From: GCA-002700125 sp964434385
Lineage (GTDB): Bacteria; Chloroflexota; Dehalococcoidia; Lucifugimonadales; Lucifugimonadaceae
Length of the DNA stretch: 64,000 bases
Direction: 5' to 3'
NCBI GenBank assembly: GCA_964434385.1
Contig: CAYSUW010000002.1
Location: 1-64,000, forward strand
Shown here one piece after another: positions 17,707-26,276 of the stretch (position 1 is its first letter; every line of letters begins with the position of its first letter). The position numbers were made by a program, and so were the translations under genes. The notes under the pieces are model-generated. The model worked only from the letters and a program-made list of their open reading frames with translations. It ran no database searches and was not told the DNA's origin.

Positions 17707-18810
17707 ATGAAAATAGAATCTATAGAAGTTATACCTCTTGTAGTTGATTTAGGAACTACATTTAAAGGTTCTTATTATTCTATGTCAAAAAGAGCTACTT
17801 TAATTACTCGAATTTATACAGATGATGGAATTGTAGGAGAATGCTACAACGGGGACGAAATAAATGATCAAGTAGAAATTCGAGAGATTATATTAAATGA
17901 AATTTTCCCTTTGCTTAAGAATTCAGATCCATTATTAATTGAAAAATGCTGGAATCAAATGCAAATTTTAACTAAAGATATTCTTAGAGATAGATCTATG
18001 GTCATAAAGGCTATTTCTTCTGTAGATTCAGCTTTATGGGATATAGTAGGAAAAACCGCAGGTTTACCTTTAAGCAAATTATGGGGTTCCTATCATCAAG
18101 AACTTCCAATTATAGCTATAGGTGGTTATTACGGAAGAACACATAAAGAATTAGCTAAAGAAGTCTTAGAATATAAAGAATTGGGTTTAGCAGGTTGCAA
18201 AATGAAAGTAGGAGGCTCTACTCCAGAAGATGATTCTAAAAGGTTTATTGAGATGCGGAATGCTGGAGGTAATGATTTCATTTTAATTGCAGATGCTAAT
18301 CAAGGTTACACTACTGATGATGCAATTAAATTTTGCAAACTAGTAGAGGATTATAATCTTGATTGGTTTGAAGAACCTGTAAGTTGGATAAATGATCGCC
18401 AAGGGTTAAAAAATGTTAGATATAAAAGTGGATTACCTGTCGCTGCAGGGCAGAGTGAAACCAGTAGAAGGGGGATACTAGATCTAATAACTTCAGATTC
18501 CATTGATATATGTAATTTTGATGCTTCATGGGGAGGAGGACCCTCAGAATGGATAAGAGTAGCTAATATGTGTGAAGTATATGGGATAAAAATGGCACAC
18601 CACGAAGAACCTCAAATTTCATCACAAATGCTTTCATCTTTTAAACAATCAAAATATGTTGAGTGTTTTCATCCGCTACGAGATCCTCTATTTTGGAATC
18701 TTATAGAAAATAGACCTGGCCCCAAAGATGGATTTTATAAAACTTTAGATGAACCAGGTTGGGGAATAATTTTAGATAAAAATTACATTAAAAAATATCA
18801 AGTAATTTAG
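17707..18810 (+). CDS. Enolase-superfamily (mandelate racemase subgroup) enzyme
   Basis: I take ATG 17707 (367 residues, MKIESIEVIP) over an in-frame TTG three codons upstream. The active site is complete: Lys165-x-Lys167, metal ligands Asp196 (ADANQG), Glu222 (WFEEPV) and Glu251 (GQSE), and His298/His299. This spacing matches mandelate racemase closely. Members abstract a proton next to a carboxylate, either racemising or dehydrating an acid sugar. It is followed by a DapA-family lyase, a common pair of sugar-acid dehydratase and keto-acid aldolase. Confidence 0.88.
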   Translation: MKIESIEVIPLVVDLGTTFKGSYYSMSKRATLITRIYTDDGIVGECYNGDEINDQVEIREIILNEIFPLLKNSDPLLIEKCWNQMQILTKDILRDRSMVIKAISSVDSALWDIVGKTAGLPLSKLWGSYHQELPIIAIGGYYGRTHKELAKEVLEYKELGLAGCKMKVGGSTPEDDSKRFIEMRNAGGNDFILIADANQGYTTDDAIKFCKLVEDYNLDWFEEPVSWINDRQGLKNVRYKSGLPVAAGQSETSRRGILDLITSDSIDICNFDASWGGGPSEWIRVANMCEVYGIKMAHHEEPQISSQMLSSFKQSKYVECFHPLRDPLFWNLIENRPGPKDGFYKTLDEPGWGIILDKNYIKKYQVI

Positions 18811-18821
18811 GAGAATAAATT

Positions 18822-19709
18822 ATGGGTACTGAAAATTTTTCAGGAGTTATTCCAATTCTTTCTACACCTTTTGATGAAAATGGTTTAATTTCGTTTGATG
18901 ATTTAAAAAAAGAAATAGATTGGAGCATAGAAGTAGGTGTTACTGGTTTAGGTATTGCTCTTGGTAGCGAGATATACACATTACTAGATTCTGAAAGAAA
19001 AGAAATATTAAAATGTGTTGTACAACAAGTTAATGGAAGAGTACCTGTAGTAATGAATTCAGGTGGAGAGGCTACATTTTTAGCTTTAGAATTTTCAAAA
19101 GAAGCTGAATCTCTGGGTGCAGATGCATTGATGATAAAACCGCCACAAGGAGCATCTGGTAATAACTTAATTAATTACTTCATTGAAATAGCTGAATCGG
19201 TGAATTTGCCAATTTTTATGCAAGATGTGATAGAAGCTCAAGTTCCACCTCTTGTAGCTATAAAATTATCAAAATTACATAAAAATTTAAATTATGTTAA
19301 ATCTGAAACTTTGCCTACAATTCCTAGAGTTGCAGAAACGAATTCTAATAATACAGATAATTCATTAATAATTTTTGGTGGTGCAGGTGGAAAATTTATG
19401 CTTCAAGAAGCCAGACGAGGCTCAGTAGGAACAATGCCATTTGCTAGCATGGCTGATTTTTTAGTTGAAATATGGAATGAATGGCAAAATCAAGATCAAT
19501 TTGCTGCGGAATCAAAATTTAGAAAGTATCAAACTTTAATTGATCTTGTTGCTATGGATCCTGGATCTGCTATGTGGTTAACAAAAGATATGTTAGTAAG
19601 AAAAGGTATATTTTCGAAAAACAATGCTTTTCCTAGGAGATCATGTAATAAACCAGATGAAGAAATATTTTTAGAGTTTCATAGAATTTTAGATGAATTA
19701 AATATATAA
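18822..19709 (+). CDS. Dihydrodipicolinate synthase-family aldolase/dehydratase
   Basis: A 295-residue TIM-barrel protein of the DapA/NanA family, which forms a Schiff base with a 2-keto acid. The Schiff-base Lys is Lys160 in NYVKSE. The GxxGE-type motif reads ALGSEIYTL near 46-54. The conserved catalytic Tyr (usually in a YNxP context around residue 133) is missing; the strand reads FMQDVIEA. This places it among divergent members acting on 2-keto-3-deoxy sugar acids, or makes it something other than a classical aldolase. AGGAG precedes the ATG. Probably handles the product of the dehydratase just upstream. Confidence 0.82.
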   Translation: MGTENFSGVIPILSTPFDENGLISFDDLKKEIDWSIEVGVTGLGIALGSEIYTLLDSERKEILKCVVQQVNGRVPVVMNSGGEATFLALEFSKEAESLGADALMIKPPQGASGNNLINYFIEIAESVNLPIFMQDVIEAQVPPLVAIKLSKLHKNLNYVKSETLPTIPRVAETNSNNTDNSLIIFGGAGGKFMLQEARRGSVGTMPFASMADFLVEIWNEWQNQDQFAAESKFRKYQTLIDLVAMDPGSAMWLTKDMLVRKGIFSKNNAFPRRSCNKPDEEIFLEFHRILDELNI

Positions 19710-20903
19710 CTAATCTTCAAATTTAACATTTTTACTACTTAAATCTGGTAAAAAATTATCTTTAATGTAATCCCAATTGAATTCTATCCCTAATCCTGGT
19801 CCCTGAGGTACTGCTACATATCCATCGTTATCCATTGGGTCACAAGGGTTATTAAGAAATGGAGGACATTGATCTCTATCAATTTCTGGTCTAGTAAGAC
19901 CTCTTTCATAATATTCACATTGTTCTTCAGTTGTGGATCCAAGTATAGCTAGGTTACCAAATCCTCCAACGTGCATTTCACATTGCATTCCTAAAGATTC
20001 GTACATTGCGATAGCTTTTTTATTTCCTGTAATTCCACCAAAACTAACATCTATTCTTCCCATGTCAGATGCTCTTTGAAAAGCCCAATTTCCTCTACTA
20101 TAAAAACTGCCAGGTTCCATTTCAGGTCCTAAAATATTTATTTGAAGTTCCTTAGTTAATTGTTTATAGGGTTCTATCCTTCTTTCGTCCATAGGATGTT
20201 CTAACCAGTAATAATCTAATTTTTCTAGTTGTCTGCCCACCATAATTGACTCTTGATATGTATAAACACTCCATGGATCAAGCATTAAGACTATTTCATC
20301 ACCTACAGCTTGTCTTACTGCTTCACATACTTCAATATCATTTTTAGGAAAACTAGGTTTTCCTGGTGCTGGACACTTATTTATAGGATCCCAAAAAATA
20401 TAAGCATGTACTTTAAATGCTTTGTAACCTCTTTTTACTGCATCTTTAGCATGTTCAGCATAAACATCTGGATCTCCTAGATTTGGATATGTACTAGCGT
20501 AGGCTAGAACTTTATCTCTTGCTCCTCCTATAACTTTATAAGTAGGGGAGTTAGCAATTTTGCCCATAATATCCCATAATGCACAATCAACAGATCCAAC
20601 AGCAGTCTCTGAAAAACCTCTGTGAGCCATCATCCATTGCCAAAGTCTTTCAATATTTCTAGGATCTTGACCTACGAGCAAAGGTTTTATTATCTTTTCA
20701 GTAATCTCAACTGAAGGGGGATCATAATACATACCCCAGCCATATACAGTGTCAAAACCGTTGACTCCTTCATCTGTAATTATCTTAATAAGACCATTAG
20801 GAATACGTCGTTTTTTGGGCCCTAATTTCCCATAACCCCATTTAGTACTCAATTGTTCAGTTTCAACAGAGAATCTAATAATTTGAATATCAGTAATTTT
20901 CAT
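19710..20903 (-). CDS. Enolase-superfamily (mandelate racemase type) sugar-acid dehydratase
   Basis: A 397-residue protein with a full active site: Lys164-x-His166, metal ligands Asp209 (MLDPW), Glu235 (WLEHPM) and Glu261 (GPEM), and His311 (EMHVGG). It is a close paralogue of the gene at 29497-30708, sharing KAFKVHAYI and FGGITG. It is convergent with the DapA-family gene, with no bases between the two stops, and follows the rhamnonate-dehydratase-like gene by 6 bp in a two-gene minus unit. Likely an acid-sugar dehydratase; substrate undetermined. Confidence 0.88.
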   Translation of the reverse strand: MKITDIQIIRFSVETEQLSTKWGYGKLGPKKRRIPNGLIKIITDEGVNGFDTVYGWGMYYDPPSVEITEKIIKPLLVGQDPRNIERLWQWMMAHRGFSETAVGSVDCALWDIMGKIANSPTYKVIGGARDKVLAYASTYPNLGDPDVYAEHAKDAVKRGYKAFKVHAYIFWDPINKCPAPGKPSFPKNDIEVCEAVRQAVGDEIVLMLDPWSVYTYQESIMVGRQLEKLDYYWLEHPMDERRIEPYKQLTKELQINILGPEMEPGSFYSRGNWAFQRASDMGRIDVSFGGITGNKKAIAMYESLGMQCEMHVGGFGNLAILGSTTEEQCEYYERGLTRPEIDRDQCPPFLNNPCDPMDNDGYVAVPQGPGLGIEFNWDYIKDNFLPDLSSKNVKFED

Positions 20904-20909
20904 ATTACC

Positions 20910-22115
20910 TCAACTTGCATAACCGGCATGACCGGAACTAAAGGTTTTATTTGAGTAATCCCAAGGTTTAATTTGATCATCTATAATTTCAATTCCAAAA
21001 CCAGGAGCATCTGAAGGGATAATCTTTCCATCAATTGGTAATGCCATTCCTGGTGTATATGGTAATTCCTCTAATGGTATTCCAGGATCAAATCCCATAT
21101 GAAATTCAGCGAATGGTGATTCTGGCATAGCAAAAGCAAAATGTTGTCCAAATGGAGAGTTCGCGCCACCATGAGGAACAGTTATAATTCCAGATGTTTC
21201 AGCAAGATTATAAATTTTTAAAGTTTCAGTTAAACCACCAACCCAATTTATATCAGGTTGAACAACATCTACACATTTAGCTTCTATCATTTGTTTAAAG
21301 GAATGCCTTCCACGATGATCTTCTCCAGTTGCAATAGGCATCCACGGTGCTGATTTTTTTATAGATATTAAACCATCTATATCATGAGGAATTAATGGTT
21401 CTTCTATCCAGCGAATTTCATATTGTCTCAATCTTTCTGCTAATCGGATAGTAAATTCGGTGTTATACGACATTACAGCATTAATCATCAACTCACTACT
21501 ATCTCCAATTATTTTTCTTGCATCAGTAACCCTTTTTTCAACTAAATCTAAACCTTTAATTCCCATTTCATAATGAGCTGGATTTGTGATTTTAAATGAT
21601 TTGAATCCTAAATCTATGTACCAATCTAAATCGTCTCCAGTCGAATACAGGTCTATATGATCTCTGCTGGGACCTCCAATTAATTTATATACAGGTAAAT
21701 CCAATAATTTTCCTTTAAGATCCCATAAAGCTAAATCAATTCCACTTTGTGCTACATTTGTTAATCCAGTACCCAATCTAGCATTAGATCTGTACATTAA
21801 GTCATTTAAGTATTCAATAGAAAAACAATCTTGTCCTTCAAGTAATGGAGCTAGATGAAAATCTATGAGATTTGCGACTGGTTGTCCAAATGAACATCTT
21901 CCCAATCCCCATTGACCATTTTCAGCAGTGATTTGTACCCAAACTTCACCTCCTCCTAAACCAGGGATCTTAGATGGAATTTTTGAAAATTGTGGATATT
22001 TATTAATAGGTAAAATTCTTGGTGCATATTTATTCCATGAATCTCTCCAAGGTTTTGTTTTCACAGATGGCCTTGGAAAGTTTATATTGACAGCTCTAAC
22101 TGATTTAATTTTCAT
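20910..22115 (-). CDS. L-rhamnonate-dehydratase-like enolase-superfamily protein with altered metal ligand
   Basis: A 401-residue protein resembling RhmD over most of its length: AENGQWGLG near 64, DLALWDLKGK near 127, DVVQPDINWVGGLTE near 283, and PHGGANSPFGQH near 314. Length also fits (RhmD is about 400). RhmD's first metal ligand Asp (MLDCWMS context) is replaced by Asn212 in MINAVMS; the codon is clearly AAT. The other ligands remain: Glu238/239 in WIEEP and Glu265 in TGED. His315 is present. It either works with two carboxylate ligands or catalyses a different reaction. First gene of a minus pair downstream of a terminator. Confidence 0.85.
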   Translation of the reverse strand: MKIKSVRAVNINFPRPSVKTKPWRDSWNKYAPRILPINKYPQFSKIPSKIPGLGGGEVWVQITAENGQWGLGRCSFGQPVANLIDFHLAPLLEGQDCFSIEYLNDLMYRSNARLGTGLTNVAQSGIDLALWDLKGKLLDLPVYKLIGGPSRDHIDLYSTGDDLDWYIDLGFKSFKITNPAHYEMGIKGLDLVEKRVTDARKIIGDSSELMINAVMSYNTEFTIRLAERLRQYEIRWIEEPLIPHDIDGLISIKKSAPWMPIATGEDHRGRHSFKQMIEAKCVDVVQPDINWVGGLTETLKIYNLAETSGIITVPHGGANSPFGQHFAFAMPESPFAEFHMGFDPGIPLEELPYTPGMALPIDGKIIPSDAPGFGIEIIDDQIKPWDYSNKTFSSGHAGYAS

Positions 22116-22130
22116 ATCATGATAATAGCA

Positions 22131-22164
22131 AAAAAAAAACGGGGATCCAAATTGAATCCCCGTT
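22131..22164 (-). terminator. Rho-independent terminator of the module 2 binding-protein gene
   Basis: On the minus strand a perfect 9-bp stem (AACGGGGAT / ATCCCCGTT, plus-strand arms 22138-22146 and 22156-22164) with a 9-base loop is followed by a run of nine T. It begins about 20 bases after the binding-protein stop and is the clearest intrinsic terminator in the window. It separates that gene from the rhamnonate-dehydratase-like pair. Confidence 0.93.
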
Positions 22165-22184
22165 AAATATTTCGTTATATTCTA

Positions 22185-24137
22185 CTAGTTACCTGTAGAT
22201 CTTAACTTAAGCGTTTGCATGTACCAACCATTCCAACATGGATATGGAGCTACATAAGGATCATCTCTACTTGCCCAACCAGACCAGTAATGTCCGTTTT
22301 GAACTACTACGTGAAGTTCCTCAGCTATAAGAATAGCAGGCATTTCAGTGTACCAGATGTCCATAGCTTCTTCTGTGAGTGACATATATTCTGCGTCATC
22401 CATAGAGTGAGCCATTCCTTCTAGTTTATCAATGATTTCACTGAAACGATCATGCTGCCATCGAGTAGCATTAACAGCGTTAGGTGCTTTTTCTCCTAAC
22501 GGTGCATAGTGTTTCTTGTGATACTGCTTAAGAGTGTCATAAGGTTCGTTAATACTTCCACACATAATGAAAATACCAATTGGTGTGTTACCAGTTAACA
22601 TGTTGTCAACCATAACAGCTTGTTCACTTTGTACGTAAGTAGCATCGAAACCACCGTCTCTTAATTGTTTCTCAATTACTGGACCATTAGGTCTTAACCA
22701 TCCAGCAACTTCAAACTTGATAGAGAAAACTTCTCCACCTTTTTCCCACATACCATCAGCGTTTTTAGCGTAACCGGCTTTCTCCATTCTCTCAGCTGCT
22801 TTAGCTAAGTCGTGAGGGTCAGTTCCACCATATTTGTCGATTAATGGCTGGAAGTGTTTGATGTAGTTGTTAACAGCATATGAAGAGAACGGTCCAGAAA
22901 CTGGAGGTACTGCTCCCTCATAACCTAAAGCAGAAACCTGAGTTCTGTTAAGTGTGTGGTTCAAAGCCCACCTTACATCAACATTGCCATAAGGCTCAAC
23001 TTCGTGGTTAATTTCCATATTAAATGTACAACCATCTGGAGCACCAAATACAGGTCCTTCTCCCCAAGACTGAAGCGCAGGATTTCGCTTCATAGCTGCC
23101 TTAAAGGTACCAACCAATAGTGGAGGTCCAGCATCTGCTTCGTTGTTAATGTATAGTGCAGCTGCAACTTCATCATCAGAAGCAGGGATGTACAATACTC
23201 TCTCTACATGAGGGTCTTCAGGCCAGAAACCAGTTTCAGTTCCCCACCAGTCGTCCCTTAAGTCATATTTGTGAGATTCAGCAGACATTTGAACTAACTG
23301 ATAAGCTCCAGTAAATACTGGGTGACCATTAGCTATGTCCAAATTCTTAAATGTTTTTACATCTTCACTTTCCCAAACGTGTTTAGGAAGAATGTCTTGG
23401 TGATTCTCATGTCCTAGACCAAAAACATTTTGGAAATATCTTGGGTCAGGTTTAGTCAAATTAACTGTAAAGTTGAGGTCATCTTTAACATCAACACTAG
23501 CTATTTTGTCTTTAAAGTTTTGAGAATACCTTACGTCAGGCGCTGCTGCAGTAACCATGTCAATAGTGTGTTTCACGTCGTTAGAAGTGAAAGGTGTGCC
23601 GTCAGACCATTTTACGCCATCTCTTAATTCAACATCAACAGAATCTAGAGTTGCATTATAAGTCCACTTTTTACCAATCCATGGAATGATACTACCAACG
23701 TTTAAGTTAGTGTAGAAAAGAAATTCAATCATTCCTTTTTCACCAGCATGTCGTTGATGGTTTACACCATTCTGATATGGGTTATAAGTGTCTGGCATAG
23801 GTAATTGATTTCCTAAAGTGTCACTCCAAGGCATGACTACTAGAGTCTTGCTTCTTGGAACATCTCCACCCATTACTCTTGCAGGCTTAGCTTCTTCCTT
23901 TTTCGCAGTAGCAGGTTCTTCTTTAGCTTCAGGTTTTAAAGGCTTCACTTCTTTCTTTTCAGTTTTTACAACTTCTGATTGTGAGGCTACTTTAGGTTGA
24001 GCTTTCTTTGCAGCAGGTTTAGCAACATCATCATCGCCACCACAAGCTGTAACTACAAGCATCAATCCAAGCATTAAACCGAGAACTAAAGCAAATCTAC
24101 CATACTTCAAAAAAGTAAAAGTATTTTTCTTTGCCAT
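22185..24137 (-). CDS. Family-5 (Opp/Dpp-type) solute-binding lipoprotein, module 2
   Basis: I take ATG 24137, which has AAGGAG nine bases upstream; an ATG six codons earlier (24155) overlaps that ribosome-binding site. The 650-residue product has a signal peptide with lipobox VVTAC, a Lys/Glu/Pro/Ala-rich linker of about 50 residues, and an SBP_bac_5 domain with LRDGVKWSDGTPFTSNDV and DVRWALNHTLNRTQVSAL. It is a separate transcription unit, divergent from the permease genes it presumably serves, and ends at a strong terminator. A sugar-type ligand is inferred from context. Confidence 0.93.
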   Translation of the reverse strand: MAKKNTFTFLKYGRFALVLGLMLGLMLVVTACGGDDDVAKPAAKKAQPKVASQSEVVKTEKKEVKPLKPEAKEEPATAKKEEAKPARVMGGDVPRSKTLVVMPWSDTLGNQLPMPDTYNPYQNGVNHQRHAGEKGMIEFLFYTNLNVGSIIPWIGKKWTYNATLDSVDVELRDGVKWSDGTPFTSNDVKHTIDMVTAAAPDVRYSQNFKDKIASVDVKDDLNFTVNLTKPDPRYFQNVFGLGHENHQDILPKHVWESEDVKTFKNLDIANGHPVFTGAYQLVQMSAESHKYDLRDDWWGTETGFWPEDPHVERVLYIPASDDEVAAALYINNEADAGPPLLVGTFKAAMKRNPALQSWGEGPVFGAPDGCTFNMEINHEVEPYGNVDVRWALNHTLNRTQVSALGYEGAVPPVSGPFSSYAVNNYIKHFQPLIDKYGGTDPHDLAKAAERMEKAGYAKNADGMWEKGGEVFSIKFEVAGWLRPNGPVIEKQLRDGGFDATYVQSEQAVMVDNMLTGNTPIGIFIMCGSINEPYDTLKQYHKKHYAPLGEKAPNAVNATRWQHDRFSEIIDKLEGMAHSMDDAEYMSLTEEAMDIWYTEMPAILIAEELHVVVQNGHYWSGWASRDDPYVAPYPCWNGWYMQTLKLRSTGN

Positions 24138-24397
24138 ATTAATTTTCTCCTTCATGTTTCTATATTTGCTCTTAAATAAATATATTAATTAATTAAATAA
24201 GAAACAAAAATAAAAAATAGAATTAAGTTTTAAGGACTAAGTTTATATAGTGATAAAAAAAAAATCAACGAAAACAATAATGTAATATTTAAATTTAAAT
24301 TGATAATAAAATTTTACTACCAAAAATTATCGAAGTATGCTTGAATAAATAAACAATAAAACTTTAATCGTAATCAAGAGAAATTATTTAATATAAA
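24138..24397. promoter_or_regulatory. 260-bp divergent regulatory region of transport module 2
   Basis: No open frame or RNA gene is visible. The region is extremely AT-rich and must drive both the binding protein (minus) and the permease operon (plus). It has a perfect 14-bp palindrome, ATTTAAATTTAAAT, at 24287-24300, and A-tracts near 24254-24264. The binding-protein ribosome-binding site is at its left end. The permease ATG at 24398 has no clear Shine-Dalgarno. Confidence 0.4.
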
Positions 24398-25402
24398 ATG
24401 AAATTATCTTATGCAATAAAAAGACTGGGTGTATTCTTCCTTATTATCTGGCTTGCAGTAACACTTAATTTTGCTTTACCTAGAATGATGCCAGGTGACC
24501 CTATAGAGCAGAGATTAGCTTTAATCACAGCTTTTGATGAATATGCAGCTACAAACATTGCTGAAATTGGCGCATCTTATCGAAAGCAATATGGTTTAGA
24601 TAAATCTGTAACAAGGCAATACTTTACTTATTGGAGAGACTTATTTAGAGGTGATATGGGTGTATCAATGGCAGATTTCCCACAACCTGTAGCTCAAAAA
24701 ATTAGTTATGCAATGCCATGGACAATCGGTTTAATTACTGTAGCTACAATAATATCTTTTGTTATAGGTAGTTTGATGGGTGCTTTACTTGCATGGAAAA
24801 GAGCTGTTAAATTTGTTCTTCCCCTTATGCCTATTTTTATGATTTTATCTGCAATTCCATATTTCTTACTTGGACTTCTTCTAATATTCTCTTTTGCATT
24901 GGTATATACAATTTTCCCACTGGGAGGAGGAATAAAAATTGGAATGGCCCCTAGTTGGGAATTGGAAGCTGTAATAAGTATCTTCCGACATGGAATGCTT
25001 CCAGCATTATCAATTATTTTATCCAGTGCGGGAATGTGGGGATTGGGTATGCGTGCACTAATGGTAACCAATCAGGGTGAAGATTTTATGCATCTTGCTG
25101 AGGCTAAAGGATTGCCAGAAAGCAGAATATTCTTTGTTTATGCGTTCAGAAATGCAATGCTACCTCAAATTACTGCAGTAGCTATTTCCCTTGGATTTGT
25201 ATTGTCAGGTTCTGTGTTAGTAGAAGTAATTTTCAATTATCCTGGAGTAGGTTTTCTTTTGAGGCAAGCAATATCAGGAAAAGATTATTGGGTTATACAA
25301 GGAATTGTGTTTATTTTAATACTTTCAGTTGGAGTAACATTATTGATAGTAGATCTTTGTTTACCATTACTTGATCCAAGAATAAACTATCAGAAGAAAT
25401 AA
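24398..25402 (+). CDS. Opp/Dpp-type ABC permease subunit B, module 2
   Basis: A 334-residue OppB/DppB-type membrane protein, homologous along its length to the module 1 B subunit. The first hydrophobic segment is at about 9-28, the EAA loop AEAKGLPESRIFFVYAFRNAMLPQ near 235-258, followed by LVEVIFNYPGVG. The N-terminal periplasmic region has the family RxQYGLD segment. First gene of the plus-strand module 2 operon. Confidence 0.93.
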   Translation: MKLSYAIKRLGVFFLIIWLAVTLNFALPRMMPGDPIEQRLALITAFDEYAATNIAEIGASYRKQYGLDKSVTRQYFTYWRDLFRGDMGVSMADFPQPVAQKISYAMPWTIGLITVATIISFVIGSLMGALLAWKRAVKFVLPLMPIFMILSAIPYFLLGLLLIFSFALVYTIFPLGGGIKIGMAPSWELEAVISIFRHGMLPALSIILSSAGMWGLGMRALMVTNQGEDFMHLAEAKGLPESRIFFVYAFRNAMLPQITAVAISLGFVLSGSVLVEVIFNYPGVGFLLRQAISGKDYWVIQGIVFILILSVGVTLLIVDLCLPLLDPRINYQKK

Positions 25403-25418
25403 TAGGTTGTAACCAATT

Positions 25419-26273
25419 ATGAATTCATTTAAAAATAATCTTATAAAATTTATACTTAATTACAAACTCTCAGTGGGACTTTTATTGTGTCTTTCAGTGG
25501 TTCTCTTTGGAGTAGTAGGACCAGCTTTCTGGGATATAGAGAAACATGAAGTTGGAGCAGGCATGCCAATGATGGAACCATCATCTGAACATCCATTAGG
25601 TACAGATGCTCAAGGTAGAGATGTATTGGCTTGGATGATAGCTGGTACTCCTGCAACTTTAAGAATTGGATTACTAGCTGGTGCATTAGGAGTAGTGATA
25701 GGTGCTGTTGTAGCATTCGTTGCTGGTTTTTATGGTGGATGGATAGATACTGTATTAAGGATTATTACAGACGTTTTGATTACAGTTCCAGGAATTTTAA
25801 TATTGGTTATTGCTGCATCTATGTTAGAAGTAGTAACAGTAGAATTAATGGCTATTATTATTGCTGCTCTTGCCTGGATGGGTCCTGCAAGAGTTATTCG
25901 TTCTCAAGTTTTAGTATTGAGAGAGAGATTATTTATTGATGTTTCCAGATTATCTGGTGAACCTGATTGGAAAATTGTATTTCTTGAAGTAGCTCCTAAT
26001 CTTATGCCGTTTTTATTAGCTAGCTTTGTATCTGCAGTGGCAGGTGCCTTATTAGCTTCAATTGGACTTGAAGTATTAGGATTAGGCCCAGCTCATCTTG
26101 CAACATTAGGACAGATAATTTTCTGGGTTGATTTTTATAATGCTTTGCTTAGAGGTGCATGGTGGTGGTGGGGTCCTCCTATTGCAATAATTATAGTTTT
26201 ATTCTTTGGTTTATTCTTAGCCTCAGTAGCATTAGATGAAATTGCAAATCCAAGATTAAAGACAAAGGTTTAA
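25419..26273 (+). CDS. Opp/Dpp-type ABC permease subunit C, module 2
   Basis: A 284-residue OppC/DppC-type permease with the hallmark HPLGTDAQGRD near 59-69, EAA loop DVSRLSGEPDWKIVFLEVAPN near 174-194, and C-terminal DEIANPRL. It follows the B subunit by 16 bp and precedes the D ATPase by 3 bp. It pairs with the B subunit to make the channel. Confidence 0.92.
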   Translation: MNSFKNNLIKFILNYKLSVGLLLCLSVVLFGVVGPAFWDIEKHEVGAGMPMMEPSSEHPLGTDAQGRDVLAWMIAGTPATLRIGLLAGALGVVIGAVVAFVAGFYGGWIDTVLRIITDVLITVPGILILVIAASMLEVVTVELMAIIIAALAWMGPARVIRSQVLVLRERLFIDVSRLSGEPDWKIVFLEVAPNLMPFLLASFVSAVAGALLASIGLEVLGLGPAHLATLGQIIFWVDFYNALLRGAWWWWGPPIAIIIVLFFGLFLASVALDEIANPRLKTKV

Positions 26274-26276
26274 AGA

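Noticed and set aside
22131..22139. Poly-A run as a possible frameshift or sequencing problem
   Set aside because: It is the T-tract of a perfect terminator on the minus strand, outside any coding region.
24138..24397. tRNA or small RNA gene in the largest intergenic region
   Set aside because: No cloverleaf-like stems or T-loop sequence; the region is nearly pure A/T with only short palindromes.
25456..25939. Long frames on both strands inside the module 2 C permease gene
   Set aside because: They are shadows of an intact OppC-type permease with hallmark motifs.
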